Made by a program: the position numbers and the translations under genes
In this document: positions 1 to 8,584 of the stretch, piece after piece
Numbering within the stretch: the first letter of the stretch is position 1
Layout of the letters: the number at the start of each line of letters is the position of its first letter
Assembly (NCBI RefSeq): GCF_003075375.1
Contig: NZ_QDFT01000010.1
Coordinates: 1-64,000, forward strand
Direction of reading: 5' to 3'
Source of the DNA: Microbacterium testaceum
GTDB lineage: Bacteria; Actinomycetota; Actinomycetes; Actinomycetales; Microbacteriaceae
DNA: 64,000 bases
Notes under the pieces: model-generated
What the model was told of the DNA's origin: nothing
Seen by the model: the letters and a program-made list of their open reading frames with translations, nothing else
Database searches by the model: none

Positions 1-16
1 GCGAACGCCGGCGCCC

Positions 17-493
17 TCACGCGACGCGCGCGACCGTCCCGCCCGTCAGCCGCACGAGCTCGTCGAAGGTCAGCGGAAATACCGTGTGCGGCGTCCCTCC
101 GGCGGCCCAGATCTCGTCGAAGGCCGCGAGGTCCTCGTCGACGATGGTCGTCAGCGCCGCGGGGTGACCGGTCGGAGCCACACCGCCGATCGGCTGCCCG
201 GTCGCGGCGAGCACCTGCTCGGGCGTCGCGCGGCGGATCGCCCCGCGCCCCAGCCGTTCGGCGAGAGCCGTGGTGTCGACGCGGTGCGCGCCGCTGGTCA
301 TGACCAGCAGCGGCACGTCGTCGCTCCAGAACACCAGGCTGTTGGCGATCGCGCCCACCTCGATGCCCAGGGCCGCGGCGGCCAGTGCCGCCGTCGACGC
401 GGCATCGGGCAGGACGACGATCTCTCCGGCGATCCGCGCGTCGCGCAGGGCGGCGGCGACGAGGCGGCTCCGGGCGGGCAGGGCATCGTTCAT
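17..493 (-). CDS. YbaK/ProX-type aminoacyl-tRNA editing domain protein
   Basis: A 158-aa single-domain protein of the YbaK/EbsC/ProX family, whose members hydrolyse mischarged tRNAs such as Cys-tRNA(Pro) or Ala-tRNA(Pro) in the cytoplasm. Visible signatures are the N-terminal helix, the segment GAIANSLVFW with the usual hydrophobic core strand, the GAHRVD segment, and the glycine-rich GQPIGGVAPTGH loop that forms the substrate pocket in this family. I start at MNDALPARS; the frame continues about 43 codons further upstream, but that extension is low-complexity Arg/Gly/Ala and overlaps the promoter region of the next gene. It is divergent from the dehydrogenase gene. The family is clear; the exact tRNA specificity is not. 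Confidence 0.85.
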   Translation of the reverse strand: MNDALPARSRLVAAALRDARIAGEIVVLPDAASTAALAAAALGIEVGAIANSLVFWSDDVPLLVMTSGAHRVDTTALAERLGRGAIRRATPEQVLAATGQPIGGVAPTGHPAALTTIVDEDLAAFDEIWAAGGTPHTVFPLTFDELVRLTGGTVARVA

Positions 494-630
494 GCCCGCC
501 AGCCTAGGGCCGCACGCCCCACCGCACGGCTCGCGCCCGGGGCCGCGAGCCGTCAGAATGAGAAGGGATGCCGCAACGCCGCGGCATCCGCGAAGAGCCG
601 CCCACAAGGCGGCCGACGACAAGGAACGCG

Positions 631-1704
631 ATGACCAACGCCCTGCCCCTGCCCGATTTCACCCACGAGCGCGTGGAGGTGATGACGGGACGCCGCAGCG
701 GCCTGTTCATCGCCGTCGCCCTGCACTCCTCGGTCCTCGGCTCCGCCCTCGGCGGCGCCCGCCTGTGGACGTACCCCTCGTGGACCGACGCCCTGGGCGA
801 TGCCCTGCGTCTGTCCGCCGCCATGACCCTCAAGAACGCCGCGGCGGGTCTCGACGCGGGTGGCGGCAAGAGCGTGATCGGCCTTCCCGTGGGCACCGTG
901 CTCGACGCCGACCGTCGTCGCGCGGCCTTCCTCGACCTCGGCGACGCCGTCGACAGCCTGGGCGGTCTGTACCGCACCGCGGAGGACGTGGGTTCGACCA
1001 CCGACGACATGCTCGTCGTCAGCGAGCGCACGCCGCACGTGGTCGGTCTGCCCGACACGGTCGGTGGTTCGGGCGAGCCCGCGGGGCCGACCAGCCTGGG
1101 CGTGTACGCGTCGCTCGTGGCGACGCTGGAGCGCGTCGCCGGTACCGGCGACGTCGCCGGCCGACGCATCACGATCGCGGGTCTCGGTCAGGTGGGCAGC
1201 CGCCTCGCCGAGCGTCTCGCCACCGAGGGCGCCGCGCTCACCGTGACCGACGTCAACCCCGCCAAGCGCACCCTCGCCGCCGAGCTCGGCGCGGCGTGGG
1301 TCGAGCCGGGTGAGGCGCACCTGATCCCGGCCGACGTGTTCGTGCCCGCGGGCATCGGCGGAGTGCTCACCGACGAGGTGATCGACGCCCTCGACGCCCG
1401 CGCCGTGTGCGGGCCCGCCAACAACCCCCTCGCCGAGCGCTCCGGCGCCGAGCGCCTCGCGCAGCGCGGCATCCTGTACGCCCCCGACTTCGTGGTCAAC
1501 GCCGGTGGCGTCATCTACCTCGATCTGGTGGCGAAAGAACGCGGCACGCTCGAGCAGATCATGGGCCGCGTCGCGGGGATCGGCGACACCGTGCGCCGCG
1601 TCTTCGACGAGGCCGCCGCGCGCGGCGTGACGCCTCTGGCCGCCGCCGAAGGCCTGGCCGCCGAACGCCTCGCCGCGGGCACGGCGACGAACGCCCTGGT
1701 CTGA
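631..1704 (+). CDS. Leucine/phenylalanine/valine dehydrogenase (Glu/Leu/Phe/Val dehydrogenase family)
   Basis: A 357-aa NAD-dependent branched-chain or aromatic amino acid dehydrogenase that oxidatively deaminates the amino acid to its 2-oxo acid. The N-terminal catalytic domain carries MTLKNAAAGLDAGGGKSV with the substrate-binding and catalytic lysines. The Rossmann domain follows, with GLGQVGSRLAERL as the dinucleotide loop near residue 190 and a conserved GPANNPLAE segment. The start is the ATG 6 nt after AAGGA at 621-625, which fits the family length. The substrate (Val, Leu or Phe) cannot be decided from the sequence. It is a single-gene unit ending in a hairpin terminator. Confidence 0.9.
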   Translation: MTNALPLPDFTHERVEVMTGRRSGLFIAVALHSSVLGSALGGARLWTYPSWTDALGDALRLSAAMTLKNAAAGLDAGGGKSVIGLPVGTVLDADRRRAAFLDLGDAVDSLGGLYRTAEDVGSTTDDMLVVSERTPHVVGLPDTVGGSGEPAGPTSLGVYASLVATLERVAGTGDVAGRRITIAGLGQVGSRLAERLATEGAALTVTDVNPAKRTLAAELGAAWVEPGEAHLIPADVFVPAGIGGVLTDEVIDALDARAVCGPANNPLAERSGAERLAQRGILYAPDFVVNAGGVIYLDLVAKERGTLEQIMGRVAGIGDTVRRVFDEAAARGVTPLAAAEGLAAERLAAGTATNALV

Positions 1705-1720
1705 CGCTCGGAACGACGAG

Positions 1721-1749
1721 AGCCGGGTGCCGTGTTTCGGCGCCCGGCT
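1721..1749 (+). terminator. Rho-independent-type hairpin after the amino acid dehydrogenase
   Basis: Arms agccgggtgccg (1721-1732) and cggcgcccggct (1738-1749) pair over 12 bp with one G-U, around a 5-nt loop, followed by a short T run. It lies between the dehydrogenase (+) and lsr2 (-), so it may serve both strands. Confidence 0.7.
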
Positions 1750-1771
1750 TTCGCATTCGTCGGTGGGGTGT

Positions 1772-2110
1772 TCAGTGTGCGGCGTCGTAGGCCGTCAGAA
1801 TGCTTTCCGAGATGCGGCCGCGATCGCTGATGGCAAATCCGTTCTTCTCCGCCCACGACCGCACGTCGACCAGGTCGCGTGTCGGAACGGCGCGCGGTCG
1901 GGATGCCCGTCGGAGCGGAACGTGCGCGGACCCGGCGGTGCGTCCGGCCGCGATGAACGGTCGAAATGCATCGCGCAATTTCTCTGCATTGTCTTCGGAG
2001 AGATCGATCTCGTAGGCGCGGCCCTCGAGAGAGAAGTGCACCGTCGTTCCATCGTCGATGACGGTGCCGTCGAGATCGTCGATCAACTGGGTGATGTGCT
2101 TTTTCGCCAT
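1772..2110 (-). CDS. lsr2: Lsr2 family nucleoid-associated protein (copy 1)
   Basis: A 112-aa Lsr2 protein, a small H-NS-like bridging protein that binds AT-richer DNA in the minor groove and silences acquired genes. The N-terminal oligomerisation domain reads KKHITQLIDDLDGTVIDDG and includes the YEIDLSEDNAEKLRD helix. The C-terminal DNA-binding domain has VRSWAEKNGFAISDRGRI; the SDRGRI stretch stands where the RGR AT-hook-like motif of the family sits. Length is typical. A second paralogue lies 866 bp upstream at 2976-3323, with an acetolactate decarboxylase gene between them. The sharp basic linker RRASRPRAVPTR separates the two domains. Confidence 0.93.
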   Translation of the reverse strand: MAKKHITQLIDDLDGTVIDDGTTVHFSLEGRAYEIDLSEDNAEKLRDAFRPFIAAGRTAGSAHVPLRRASRPRAVPTRDLVDVRSWAEKNGFAISDRGRISESILTAYDAAH

Positions 2111-2224
2111 GCGCCGACCTTATGAGGCGCTCACGCGGGCGTACCGTTGCGTCGGGGATATTTCACCCTGCTTTTCGCCCCTCGGAGGAACGCGCCGATG
2201 CCTTCCTCATTCAGTGAGTGCGAA

Positions 2225-2947
2225 TCATTCACCATTCTCGACCGCGACGATTCGGTGATCATCGTCATGAGAGAGTTCGGTGGCGAGAAAACGGTCATCC
2301 GTCGGCACCCGCAGATGAAAGTCGGCGAACGCCGTCACGCGCAAGAGGCCCGGGCCGAGATCCGCTTCCAGCACATGGCCGCCCACCGACCGATCCGCGC
2401 TGATGAAATGCAGATGCAGCCCTGCCACCGTGATTCCCTGGTAGATCCGCGGCATCCAGAATCCGACGAAAGAACCCTCGACGGCCACCGTCTCGGTCTC
2501 GATCTGCTCCGCGGCGACGTCGGCGAGCGGACGCAGCGGCGGGGACTGGCGCCGAGTGACACGCGTGCGAATGCGGTCGATCGTGCCGTCCCAGCGAACC
2601 GCGTGGAAGAGGTTGCGGCTGCGCAGCCGTTCCTCGACGAGGGCGCGGAAAACGGCGAGATCCCCGCGATCGGTGGGAACGGCCGGCGAGGGACCGATGG
2701 TGCAGACGTCGGCGAACGGAAGAACCTCGTCGTCGTCCATCAGCCGGGGCGGGCCGTCGGCGGTGCACTCGAGCAGGTCGCCGTCGATCAGGATGACCTC
2801 GCCGCCCAGTCCCTCGCAGCACCCGATCCCCGTATCACCCAGCGCGCGCACATCGCGGGCGGCGATGCCCTGCGAATACACGCCGCCCAGAAGGGCGTCC
2901 AGGACGGCGAATTGAGAAACGGCGCCCGGGGAGAGAGGCGTTGTCAC
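2225..2947 (-). CDS. Alpha-acetolactate decarboxylase
   Basis: A 240-aa acetolactate decarboxylase (BudA/AlsD family), converting 2-acetolactate to acetoin in the cytoplasm. The metal-binding His cluster is visible as GLHLHFISADRSVGGHVLE (residues ~180-200), with the downstream FHLRVP segment. The upstream Glu-containing ETETVAVEGSFVGFWMPRIY segment is also typical. The start is a GTG with GGGGAG 5 nt upstream. No acetolactate synthase is adjacent, so acetolactate must come from elsewhere, for example branched-chain amino acid synthesis. It lies between two lsr2 genes in DNA that looks somewhat less GC-rich than its surroundings, which suggests, but does not prove, acquisition and silencing. 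Confidence 0.9.
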   Translation of the reverse strand: MTTPLSPGAVSQFAVLDALLGGVYSQGIAARDVRALGDTGIGCCEGLGGEVILIDGDLLECTADGPPRLMDDDEVLPFADVCTIGPSPAVPTDRGDLAVFRALVEERLRSRNLFHAVRWDGTIDRIRTRVTRRQSPPLRPLADVAAEQIETETVAVEGSFVGFWMPRIYQGITVAGLHLHFISADRSVGGHVLEADLGPGLLRVTAFADFHLRVPTDDRFLATELSHDDDHRIVAVENGE

Positions 2948-2975
2948 GCTTTCTCCCCGGAGCGCCGGAGAACGA

Positions 2976-3323
2976 TCAGGAATTCGCCTCGTTGTACGCG
3001 TCCAGGATGGACGAGGGAACGCGGCCGCGGTCGCTCACGGTGTGTCCGTTCGACCGCGCCCATTCGCGTACCGCACCCAGGTCGACATCGCTGGTGCGGC
3101 GTTCACCACGGCCACGACGAGCGGTGGTGTTCCCGCGCGAGACCGAGCGGGCGGCATCCACGAAAGGCGCGATCGCCGAATAGAACTTGTCGGCATTTCG
3201 GTCGGAGAGGTCGATCTCGTAAGCCCGGCCTTCGACCGAGAAAGTGATCTGCTTTCCCTGTCCGTCTTCGAGAACAGAGCCGTCGAGGTCGTCCACGAGG
3301 TGGGTGATGTGCTTCATAGCCAT
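2976..3323 (-). CDS. lsr2: Lsr2 family nucleoid-associated protein (copy 2)
   Basis: A 115-aa second Lsr2 paralogue. The N-terminal MKHITHLVDDLDGSVLEDG and YEIDLSDRNADKFYSA segments form the dimerisation domain. The C-terminal VREWARSNGHTVSDRGRVP is the DNA-binding domain. It is clearly homologous to the copy at 1772-2110 but diverged in the central linker, so it is not a recent duplicate. I start at MAMKH; the 11 codons further upstream (from MRCIRV) lie in an AT-richer stretch that looks like promoter. Both Lsr2 genes share orientation with the decarboxylase gene lying between them. Confidence 0.92.
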   Translation of the reverse strand: MAMKHITHLVDDLDGSVLEDGQGKQITFSVEGRAYEIDLSDRNADKFYSAIAPFVDAARSVSRGNTTARRGRGERRTSDVDLGAVREWARSNGHTVSDRGRVPSSILDAYNEANS

Positions 3324-3493
3324 AATATGCAAACCATACACCCGAATGCATCTCATAACCCATGCGTATTCGCGTCTGATAAAGCAGCTTTGCGCCCGAC
3401 CGTCGAGGCCACTGTCGAGGACGCCACGAGGGACTATCCTCCCGGAGGTGGTGTTCGTTCCCTGGGCGCCACCTCAGACAGAGGAAGCATCTC

Positions 3494-4993
3494 GTGAGCC
3501 TATTCCGCACCAAGTCGGTGGAGCAGTCCATCGCCGACACCGACGAGCCGGAATTCCGGCTCAAGAAATCCCTCAGCGCGGTCGACCTGACCGTCTTCGG
3601 CGTGGGCGTCGTGATCGGCGCCGGCATCTTCACCCTGACCGGCCGCGCCGCCAACGAGGTCGCCGGCCCCGCGGTGGTCATCAGCTTCATCATCGCCGCC
3701 ATCGCCTGCGGGCTCGCGGCCATGTGCTACGCCGAGTTCGCCTCGACCGTCCCCGTCTCGGGATCGGCCTACACCTTCTCCTACGCCTCGCTGGGCGAGT
3801 TGTTCGCGTGGATCATCGGCTGGGACCTGATCCTCGAGATGTTCCTGGGCGCGAGCGTCGTCGCACAGGGGTGGAGCGCGTACCTGGGCGCGTTCCTCGG
3901 TCAGATCGGCATCGTGCTCCCCGAGAACCTCTCGTCCGGCGGCATCGTCGACATCCCCGCGATCCTGCTCGTCCTGGTGCTGGGCGGTCTCATGACGGTC
4001 GGCATCAAGGAATCGCTGCGGGTCAACCTGGTGCTCGTCGCCGTGAAGCTCTTCATCGTGCTGTTCGTGATCATCGCCGGCATCCTGTTCATCAATCCGG
4101 CCAACTACAGCCCCTTCGTTCCCGAGAGCGTGCCGACCGAGTCGGCGTCGGGCCTGACCCAACCGCTGCTGCAGTTCCTGTCGGGGCTCGAGCCGGCGAC
4201 CTTCGGTGTCGGCGGCATCCTCGCCGGTGCCGCACTGGTGTTCTTCGCGTACATCGGCTTCGACGTCGTGGCCACCACCGCCGAAGAGACCAAGCGCCCG
4301 CAGCGCGACCTGCCGATCGGCATCATCGCGTCGCTCGTGATCTGCACGATCCTCTACTGCGCGGTCGCCGTCGTCGTGACCGGTATGGTCCCCTACTCCG
4401 AGCTGAACCCGCAGGCCGCGCTCGCGAACGCCTTCGCCTTCCACGGACAGACGTGGATGGCCACGGTCATCGCCGCGGGTGCCGTCGCCGGCCTCACGAC
4501 CGTGGTGCTGACGCTGCTGATCGGCGCGACCCGCATCATCTTCGCCATGTCGCGCGACCGCCTGCTCCCGGGCGGCCTCGCCAAGGTGCACCCGCGCTTC
4601 CGCACCCCGTGGGTCATCTCGATCATCGTGACGGTGATCGTGGCGATCGTCGCGGGCTTCACGCCCATCGGCATCCTCGAAGAGATGGTGAACATCGGCA
4701 CGCTGTCGGCGTTCGTGCTCGTGTCGATCGGGGTGGTCGTGCTGCGTCGCAAGCGCCCCGACCTCAAGCGCGGCTTCCGCGTGCCGCTGAACCCCGTGCT
4801 GCCGATCCTGTCGGCGCTCATCTGCACGTACCTCATGCTCAACCTGTCGGTCGAGACGTGGCTGCGCTTCCTGATCTGGCTCGCCCTCGGCTTCGCGATC
4901 TACTTCGCCTACTCCCGCGGACACGCGCGCCTGGGCACCGGGGCTCCGCTCGACCCCACCACGCCCCGCGTCGTGGCCCCTCCGAAGGAGTGA
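3494..4993 (+). CDS. APC-family amino acid permease
   Basis: A 499-aa integral membrane protein of the amino acid-polyamine-organocation superfamily (cationic amino acid transporter-like, YfnA type) with about 12-13 hydrophobic segments. The first helix carries the family hallmark GVGVVIGAGIFTLTG (unwound TM1), followed by an AGPAVVISFIIA segment and the TM3 region FASTVPVSGSAYTFSY. The IGFDVVATTAEETKRPQRDLP loop after TM6 is a strong APC signature. The start is a GTG preceded by GAGGAAG. The cytoplasmic C-terminus is short and proline-rich. It is followed by a hairpin at 5015-5050. Substrate specificity is not resolvable from sequence. Confidence 0.92.
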   Translation: MSLFRTKSVEQSIADTDEPEFRLKKSLSAVDLTVFGVGVVIGAGIFTLTGRAANEVAGPAVVISFIIAAIACGLAAMCYAEFASTVPVSGSAYTFSYASLGELFAWIIGWDLILEMFLGASVVAQGWSAYLGAFLGQIGIVLPENLSSGGIVDIPAILLVLVLGGLMTVGIKESLRVNLVLVAVKLFIVLFVIIAGILFINPANYSPFVPESVPTESASGLTQPLLQFLSGLEPATFGVGGILAGAALVFFAYIGFDVVATTAEETKRPQRDLPIGIIASLVICTILYCAVAVVVTGMVPYSELNPQAALANAFAFHGQTWMATVIAAGAVAGLTTVVLTLLIGATRIIFAMSRDRLLPGGLAKVHPRFRTPWVISIIVTVIVAIVAGFTPIGILEEMVNIGTLSAFVLVSIGVVVLRRKRPDLKRGFRVPLNPVLPILSALICTYLMLNLSVETWLRFLIWLALGFAIYFAYSRGHARLGTGAPLDPTTPRVVAPPKE

Positions 4994-5014
4994 CCCGCCT
5001 CTGATCCGTGGATG

Positions 5015-5050
5015 CCACGCCCCGACCGTTCCGATGCGGCCGGGGCGTGG
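5015..5050 (+). terminator. Hairpin terminator after the permease
   Basis: ccacgccccg (5015-5024) pairs perfectly with cggggcgtgg (5041-5050), and an inner ccg/cgg pair tightens the loop. It separates the permease from the decayed permease remnant that begins immediately after. Confidence 0.6.
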
Positions 5051-5051
5051 T

Positions 5052-5870
5052 GCGTATGTCGCCGCGCAGGCCGTGGACCAGCCCTACGGCGAGATGCACC
5101 GCGTGCGACTGATCGCGGGCACGTGGTTCAGCGATGCGGACGAGGCCCAGCTCGCCCCCGGTTGATCGTCAACGAGGTCTTCTGGGATCGGATGGGACGA
5201 CCCCCGCTCGCCTCGCACCCCGCCGTCGCGCTCGGCGGGCAGGGCGTACCGGGCGCCGCCTCGGGTATCCCCGCCGGGGGCACCACCGCCGACGTGATCG
5301 GAGTGACCCCCGCAGCGACATGGGATACGCAACCGTCGATGTTCATGCTCGCCGAACAGCGACAGCGCCTTCAAGACGCAGCGATCGGCGAACGGGGCGC
5401 CTCGGCCGCCGCCGCCGACCCCTACGGTGGCGGAGCCCCGTCGACGCAGTACGAGATGTGGGTGCCGGCGGAGCTGTCCGATACGCTGACCACCCTTCTC
5501 ACGCGCGACCTGGCGAGCGCTCTGGACGCAGACGTGCAGGTGCAGGTGTCGCGCAACGACCGGGCGAGCTACGGCGACGATCCCTTCCTGGTGACCAAGC
5601 TGGTCGTCACCGGGATCGCTGTGCTCGTCCTGCTGCCCTCGGACTCGTCAACGTCGCTGGAGCGGTCGGGGTGAGCGCTTCGGTGCTGGTGGTGCAGTCG
5701 CCGGTTCTGCGCACCTGATCGGGCAGGGCATGGTCAGCGATTCCCCGCCTTTCCCGGTGGATGCCGCGATGACCGGACTCGTCGCTGCCACCGCTGTCGG
5801 CGCGCTGGCCGGACTCCTTCCCGCGCTCGTGGCGGTGCGGGTGAGGGTCATCGGCGCCATCCGCTACTGA
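5052..5870 (+). pseudogene. Remnant of an FtsX/MacB-type ABC transporter permease
   Basis: Homology-like coding potential runs through the region but in changing frames. 5052-5164 reads ...YGEMHRVRLIAGTWFSDADE and then hits a stop. About 5160-5640 reads LIVNEVFWDRMG, then a TADVIGVTPAATWDTQPSMF segment, in another frame. About 5640-5718 reads LGLVNVAGAVGVSASVL in a third frame. 5712-5870 ends ...VGALAGLLPALVAVRVRVIGAIRY and a stop. This order matches the extracellular domain and last TM helix of FtsX-like lipoprotein-export permeases (MacB_PCD/FtsX), but the N-terminal half and intact reading frame are missing. No partner ATPase gene is nearby. It is best explained as a multiply frameshifted, 5'-truncated pseudogene. 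Confidence 0.75.
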
Positions 5871-5909
5871 CGAGCCAGGCCCCCCAGGATGTGACGTTGC
5901 GACGGCGCA

Positions 5910-7601
5910 TCAAGCCTGTCGAGCGTCGAGCGGCACGATCGGAATCTCCAGGAATGCCGGGTCCTCGTGGCTCCATGTGAGCGTGGCTCGGCCGGATTTG
6001 CTCGGCTCGTAGTGGGTGGGAAAGTGACCGAAGAGCGGGTTACGTGGTTGCAGATAGCGGCCCCCGATCAGCAGTCGGATGCTCTCACCTGCGCGGAACA
6101 GGGTCGCGGAGGAACTCAAGGGAATCTGCACGTCCATCGGCTCGCCATCCCGCACGGGGAGTTCGGCATCGAAGCGGTGTTCGGGTCGGTGCGGGGCGCT
6201 GGTTGGGTCGAGCTGCCGCAGAGCCAGGCGCAAGCGGCCCTGGGCGACGTGGTCGCGACCGAAGCCGTAGGACCCCTCGAACGGGACTGGCGCGCCATCT
6301 GCCCATTTCTCGACTCCGACGAACAGCCGCGGATCCGTCGCACCGTGAGTGGTCACGGTGAGTCGAAGGTTCATCGGCCCGCTGAGTTCGGTGTCCGTGT
6401 CGAAGCGATACTCGAATGCTGACGCCTCGCGCTTCAGGTCGAAGGAGATCTCTCCCGCGGCATCCGGAGCAACTCCCATCGCCCCGTCGACTCCGAGGAA
6501 GAGACGTGTCCACTGCGTGCGCGCGAGCGGCCACTGGGACTCGTCTCGAACCTCGACCACGTGGTCTCGGCGATCACGGACTTCAAGCCGCATCGACGGC
6601 AGTGTCGTCGCGTCGAGTTGACGTAGATGCTTGTCGAAGAAATCCACCTGGTGGCGGAGGGCCTCCGCACCGTAGAACGTGGCCCATTTCGGCCCGCGGT
6701 GAGTGTAGACGTGGCGCTCCGGGGAGCTCACTCTCTGAAAAGCGCGCATCGAGCCGACGCTGTGAAGGTTGGCGTCCGAGAAGCTGGCGCAGACGAGAAT
6801 CGGCACCGTGATCTTCGCGAGGTCCGGAGTCAGCTCTTGCCACCACGCGTCGCGGAGCGGATGCTGGCGCCGATCCACCGACATGTCGCTCACAAGTCGT
6901 GCGGCGCGCTTGGTGATCGCCAGCCAGACGCGGGCGAACCCGTTCTCGACGACGCCGCCCGCGGTGAAGAAGTCGCGGTAGGCATCGGTGAACCCCTCCC
7001 ACGGGGAGATCGCCTTCAATGCGGGTGGATTGAGTGCCGCGACCTTGTACTGAGAGAGGGCGAGATACGAGACCCCGAGCATCCCGATCCGGCCGTTGCT
7101 CCACGGTTGGGACGCGAGCCAGCCGATGACCTGCGCGATGTCGTCGGCCTCCTGGTCGGAGAGAAGATCTCCGCGTCCTTCGGATCGGCCGCCGCCGCGG
7201 GTGTCGAGGTTCGCGACCGCGTACCCGTGCTGCGCCCACCAGACCGGGTCCGGCGCCTCCCAGCTCGTCTGATCCGAGATGCGAAGGGGCTCCGACTGGT
7301 TCATGATCCGGAATTGCGGATTGACCGACCAGTGACCTCTCTTGAGCTTGGGGAGCGCGTCCTTCCGATACGGGTGCGCGCACAGCAGGACGGGCAGGAG
7401 TCCCTCGGCTTTCGCGGGTCGATACAGGTTCAGACGCAGGGTGACCCCGTCGCGCATCCTCACAGCGACATCCTCGTCCTTCACCACGTCATCAGGCATG
7501 GGATAGACCGTGATCGGCGGCTTGCGAAAAGCAACGAATCGCGCTCGCGCATAGGCTGCTCGCCCCGGACGCTTCCACGGCCTATCGATCGGTGTCGTCA
7601 T
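5910..7601 (-). CDS. CocE/NonD family (S15) serine hydrolase
   Basis: A 563-aa alpha/beta hydrolase of the CocE/X-Pro dipeptidyl-peptidase class, which cleaves esters, acylated compounds or N-terminal X-Pro peptides. The N-terminal catalytic domain shows MRDGVTLRLNLYRP, the oxyanion region LCAHPYRKDALPKL, YAVANLDTRGGGRSEG, and the nucleophile elbow GMLGVSYLALSQ with Ser in GxSYxA. The C-terminal jelly-roll domain begins near the MRLEVRDRRDHVVEVRD segment. No signal peptide is evident, so it is probably cytoplasmic. Start codons at 7619 and 7601 are both possible and neither has a good ribosome site; I use 7601. It is divergent from a TetR gene whose operator-like palindrome lies between them, suggesting ligand-controlled expression. 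The substrate is unknown. Confidence 0.85.
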   Translation of the reverse strand: MTTPIDRPWKRPGRAAYARARFVAFRKPPITVYPMPDDVVKDEDVAVRMRDGVTLRLNLYRPAKAEGLLPVLLCAHPYRKDALPKLKRGHWSVNPQFRIMNQSEPLRISDQTSWEAPDPVWWAQHGYAVANLDTRGGGRSEGRGDLLSDQEADDIAQVIGWLASQPWSNGRIGMLGVSYLALSQYKVAALNPPALKAISPWEGFTDAYRDFFTAGGVVENGFARVWLAITKRAARLVSDMSVDRRQHPLRDAWWQELTPDLAKITVPILVCASFSDANLHSVGSMRAFQRVSSPERHVYTHRGPKWATFYGAEALRHQVDFFDKHLRQLDATTLPSMRLEVRDRRDHVVEVRDESQWPLARTQWTRLFLGVDGAMGVAPDAAGEISFDLKREASAFEYRFDTDTELSGPMNLRLTVTTHGATDPRLFVGVEKWADGAPVPFEGSYGFGRDHVAQGRLRLALRQLDPTSAPHRPEHRFDAELPVRDGEPMDVQIPLSSSATLFRAGESIRLLIGGRYLQPRNPLFGHFPTHYEPSKSGRATLTWSHEDPAFLEIPIVPLDARQA

Positions 7602-7662
7602 CGACGGTTGCTGCCTCATGCTTTTGAGCGTAATTCTGATGCTTTGGAAGGTCAATCCATAG

Positions 7663-7684
7663 CATGAAGTAAACTGGCTTCATG
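7663..7684. promoter_or_regulatory. Palindromic TetR-operator candidate between the hydrolase and its regulator
   Basis: The perfect inverted repeat catgaag (7663-7669) / cttcatg (7678-7684) is separated by 8 nt and overlaps the start codon of the TetR gene. Its position in the divergent promoter region fits autoregulation plus control of the hydrolase gene. Assignment is by position and symmetry only. Confidence 0.5.
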
Positions 7685-8356
7685 GCATCCACCGATCGCT
7701 CTGCTCCAGATCCGCGCAGTCGACAGAAGCGGGTCGGAGAGGTCCTTCGAGCGGACACTCGCAACCGCATCCTCGAGGCGGCCGCGAGCGAATTCGAGAC
7801 CCGGGGCTATTCGGCCACGACAGTCGCCTCTCTCGCGAAGGTCGCCGGCGTCTCCGTTCAAACCCTGTATCTTGCGTGGGGAAGCAAACGGGCTCTACTG
7901 CGTGGCTACCTCGAGAAGGCCTTGGCAGGGGACGCGGCTTCGCCGGAGGAGGCCGCCGGCCGCTTCGCTGAAGACCTGAGCCCCGCGGAGCGCGTCGCTC
8001 TGCTGGCCGCAGTGGTCGCCGACGTAGCGCGCCGCGCCGCGATCGGCTGGAGCATCTACCGAGACGCTGCCGGGAGCGATACGGAGATCGCGGAAGACTG
8101 GAGCGAGCTGCAGATGAAGCGACACCGACTCTTCGCTCGCATCATCGGCCACATCCCCGAAGAACACTTCGCACCGGGGCTGACGGGCCACGGAGCAGTC
8201 GACACCGCGTGGGTGATCGCGAGTCCGGAAACCTACAGTCTGCTCGTCACCCGACTCGGATACGATCTGGGCCGGTATCGCGACTGGGTGGAACAGACCC
8301 TCACCCGCGCCCTCCTCGTCGACCCGACTGCTCCCCGTGACCGCGGGGATGGCTGA
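7682..8356 (+). CDS. TetR/AcrR family transcriptional regulator
   Basis: A 224-aa regulator. Residues ~25-70 form the TetR DNA-binding domain: TRNRILEAAASEFETRGY, then ATTVASLAKVAGVSVQTLYL with a recognition helix followed by AWGSKRALLRGYL, the usual hinge. The C-terminal domain is helical and unclassified, as expected for ligand sensing. The gene is divergent from the CocE-type hydrolase with a palindrome over the promoter region, so the hydrolase gene is the most likely target. No other regulated gene is adjacent. Confidence 0.9.
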   Translation: MASTDRSAPDPRSRQKRVGEVLRADTRNRILEAAASEFETRGYSATTVASLAKVAGVSVQTLYLAWGSKRALLRGYLEKALAGDAASPEEAAGRFAEDLSPAERVALLAAVVADVARRAAIGWSIYRDAAGSDTEIAEDWSELQMKRHRLFARIIGHIPEEHFAPGLTGHGAVDTAWVIASPETYSLLVTRLGYDLGRYRDWVEQTLTRALLVDPTAPRDRGDG

Positions 8357-8584
8357 CGAGCGCAACGTCAGTGTCCCGGGAGAAAACCGAACGTGCGTCT
8401 CTTCCACGGAGCTAGAGGGGTCGGCACCTGCACGCGCAGCGTGCCCGGCGGGGGCGATCCGGCTCAGAAAACGCGGCGCGTCTCAGCCCGATGAGTAGCC
8501 GGGGTGGGTGTTGGTCGCGATGACCTTCCTCAGCGACTCGCTCGGCTCAAGCCGTGCGCATTGCAGGCTTTTACAAGCCGGGCG

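Noticed and set aside
5012..5674. An intact 220-aa protein
   Set aside because: Its start lies in the terminator of the preceding gene, and its coding-like part continues in other frames; better explained as part of a permease pseudogene.
7601..7655. TTG start for the CocE-type hydrolase at 7655
   Set aside because: It would begin 26 bp from the divergent TetR start and lacks a ribosome site; the extra residues are not family-like.
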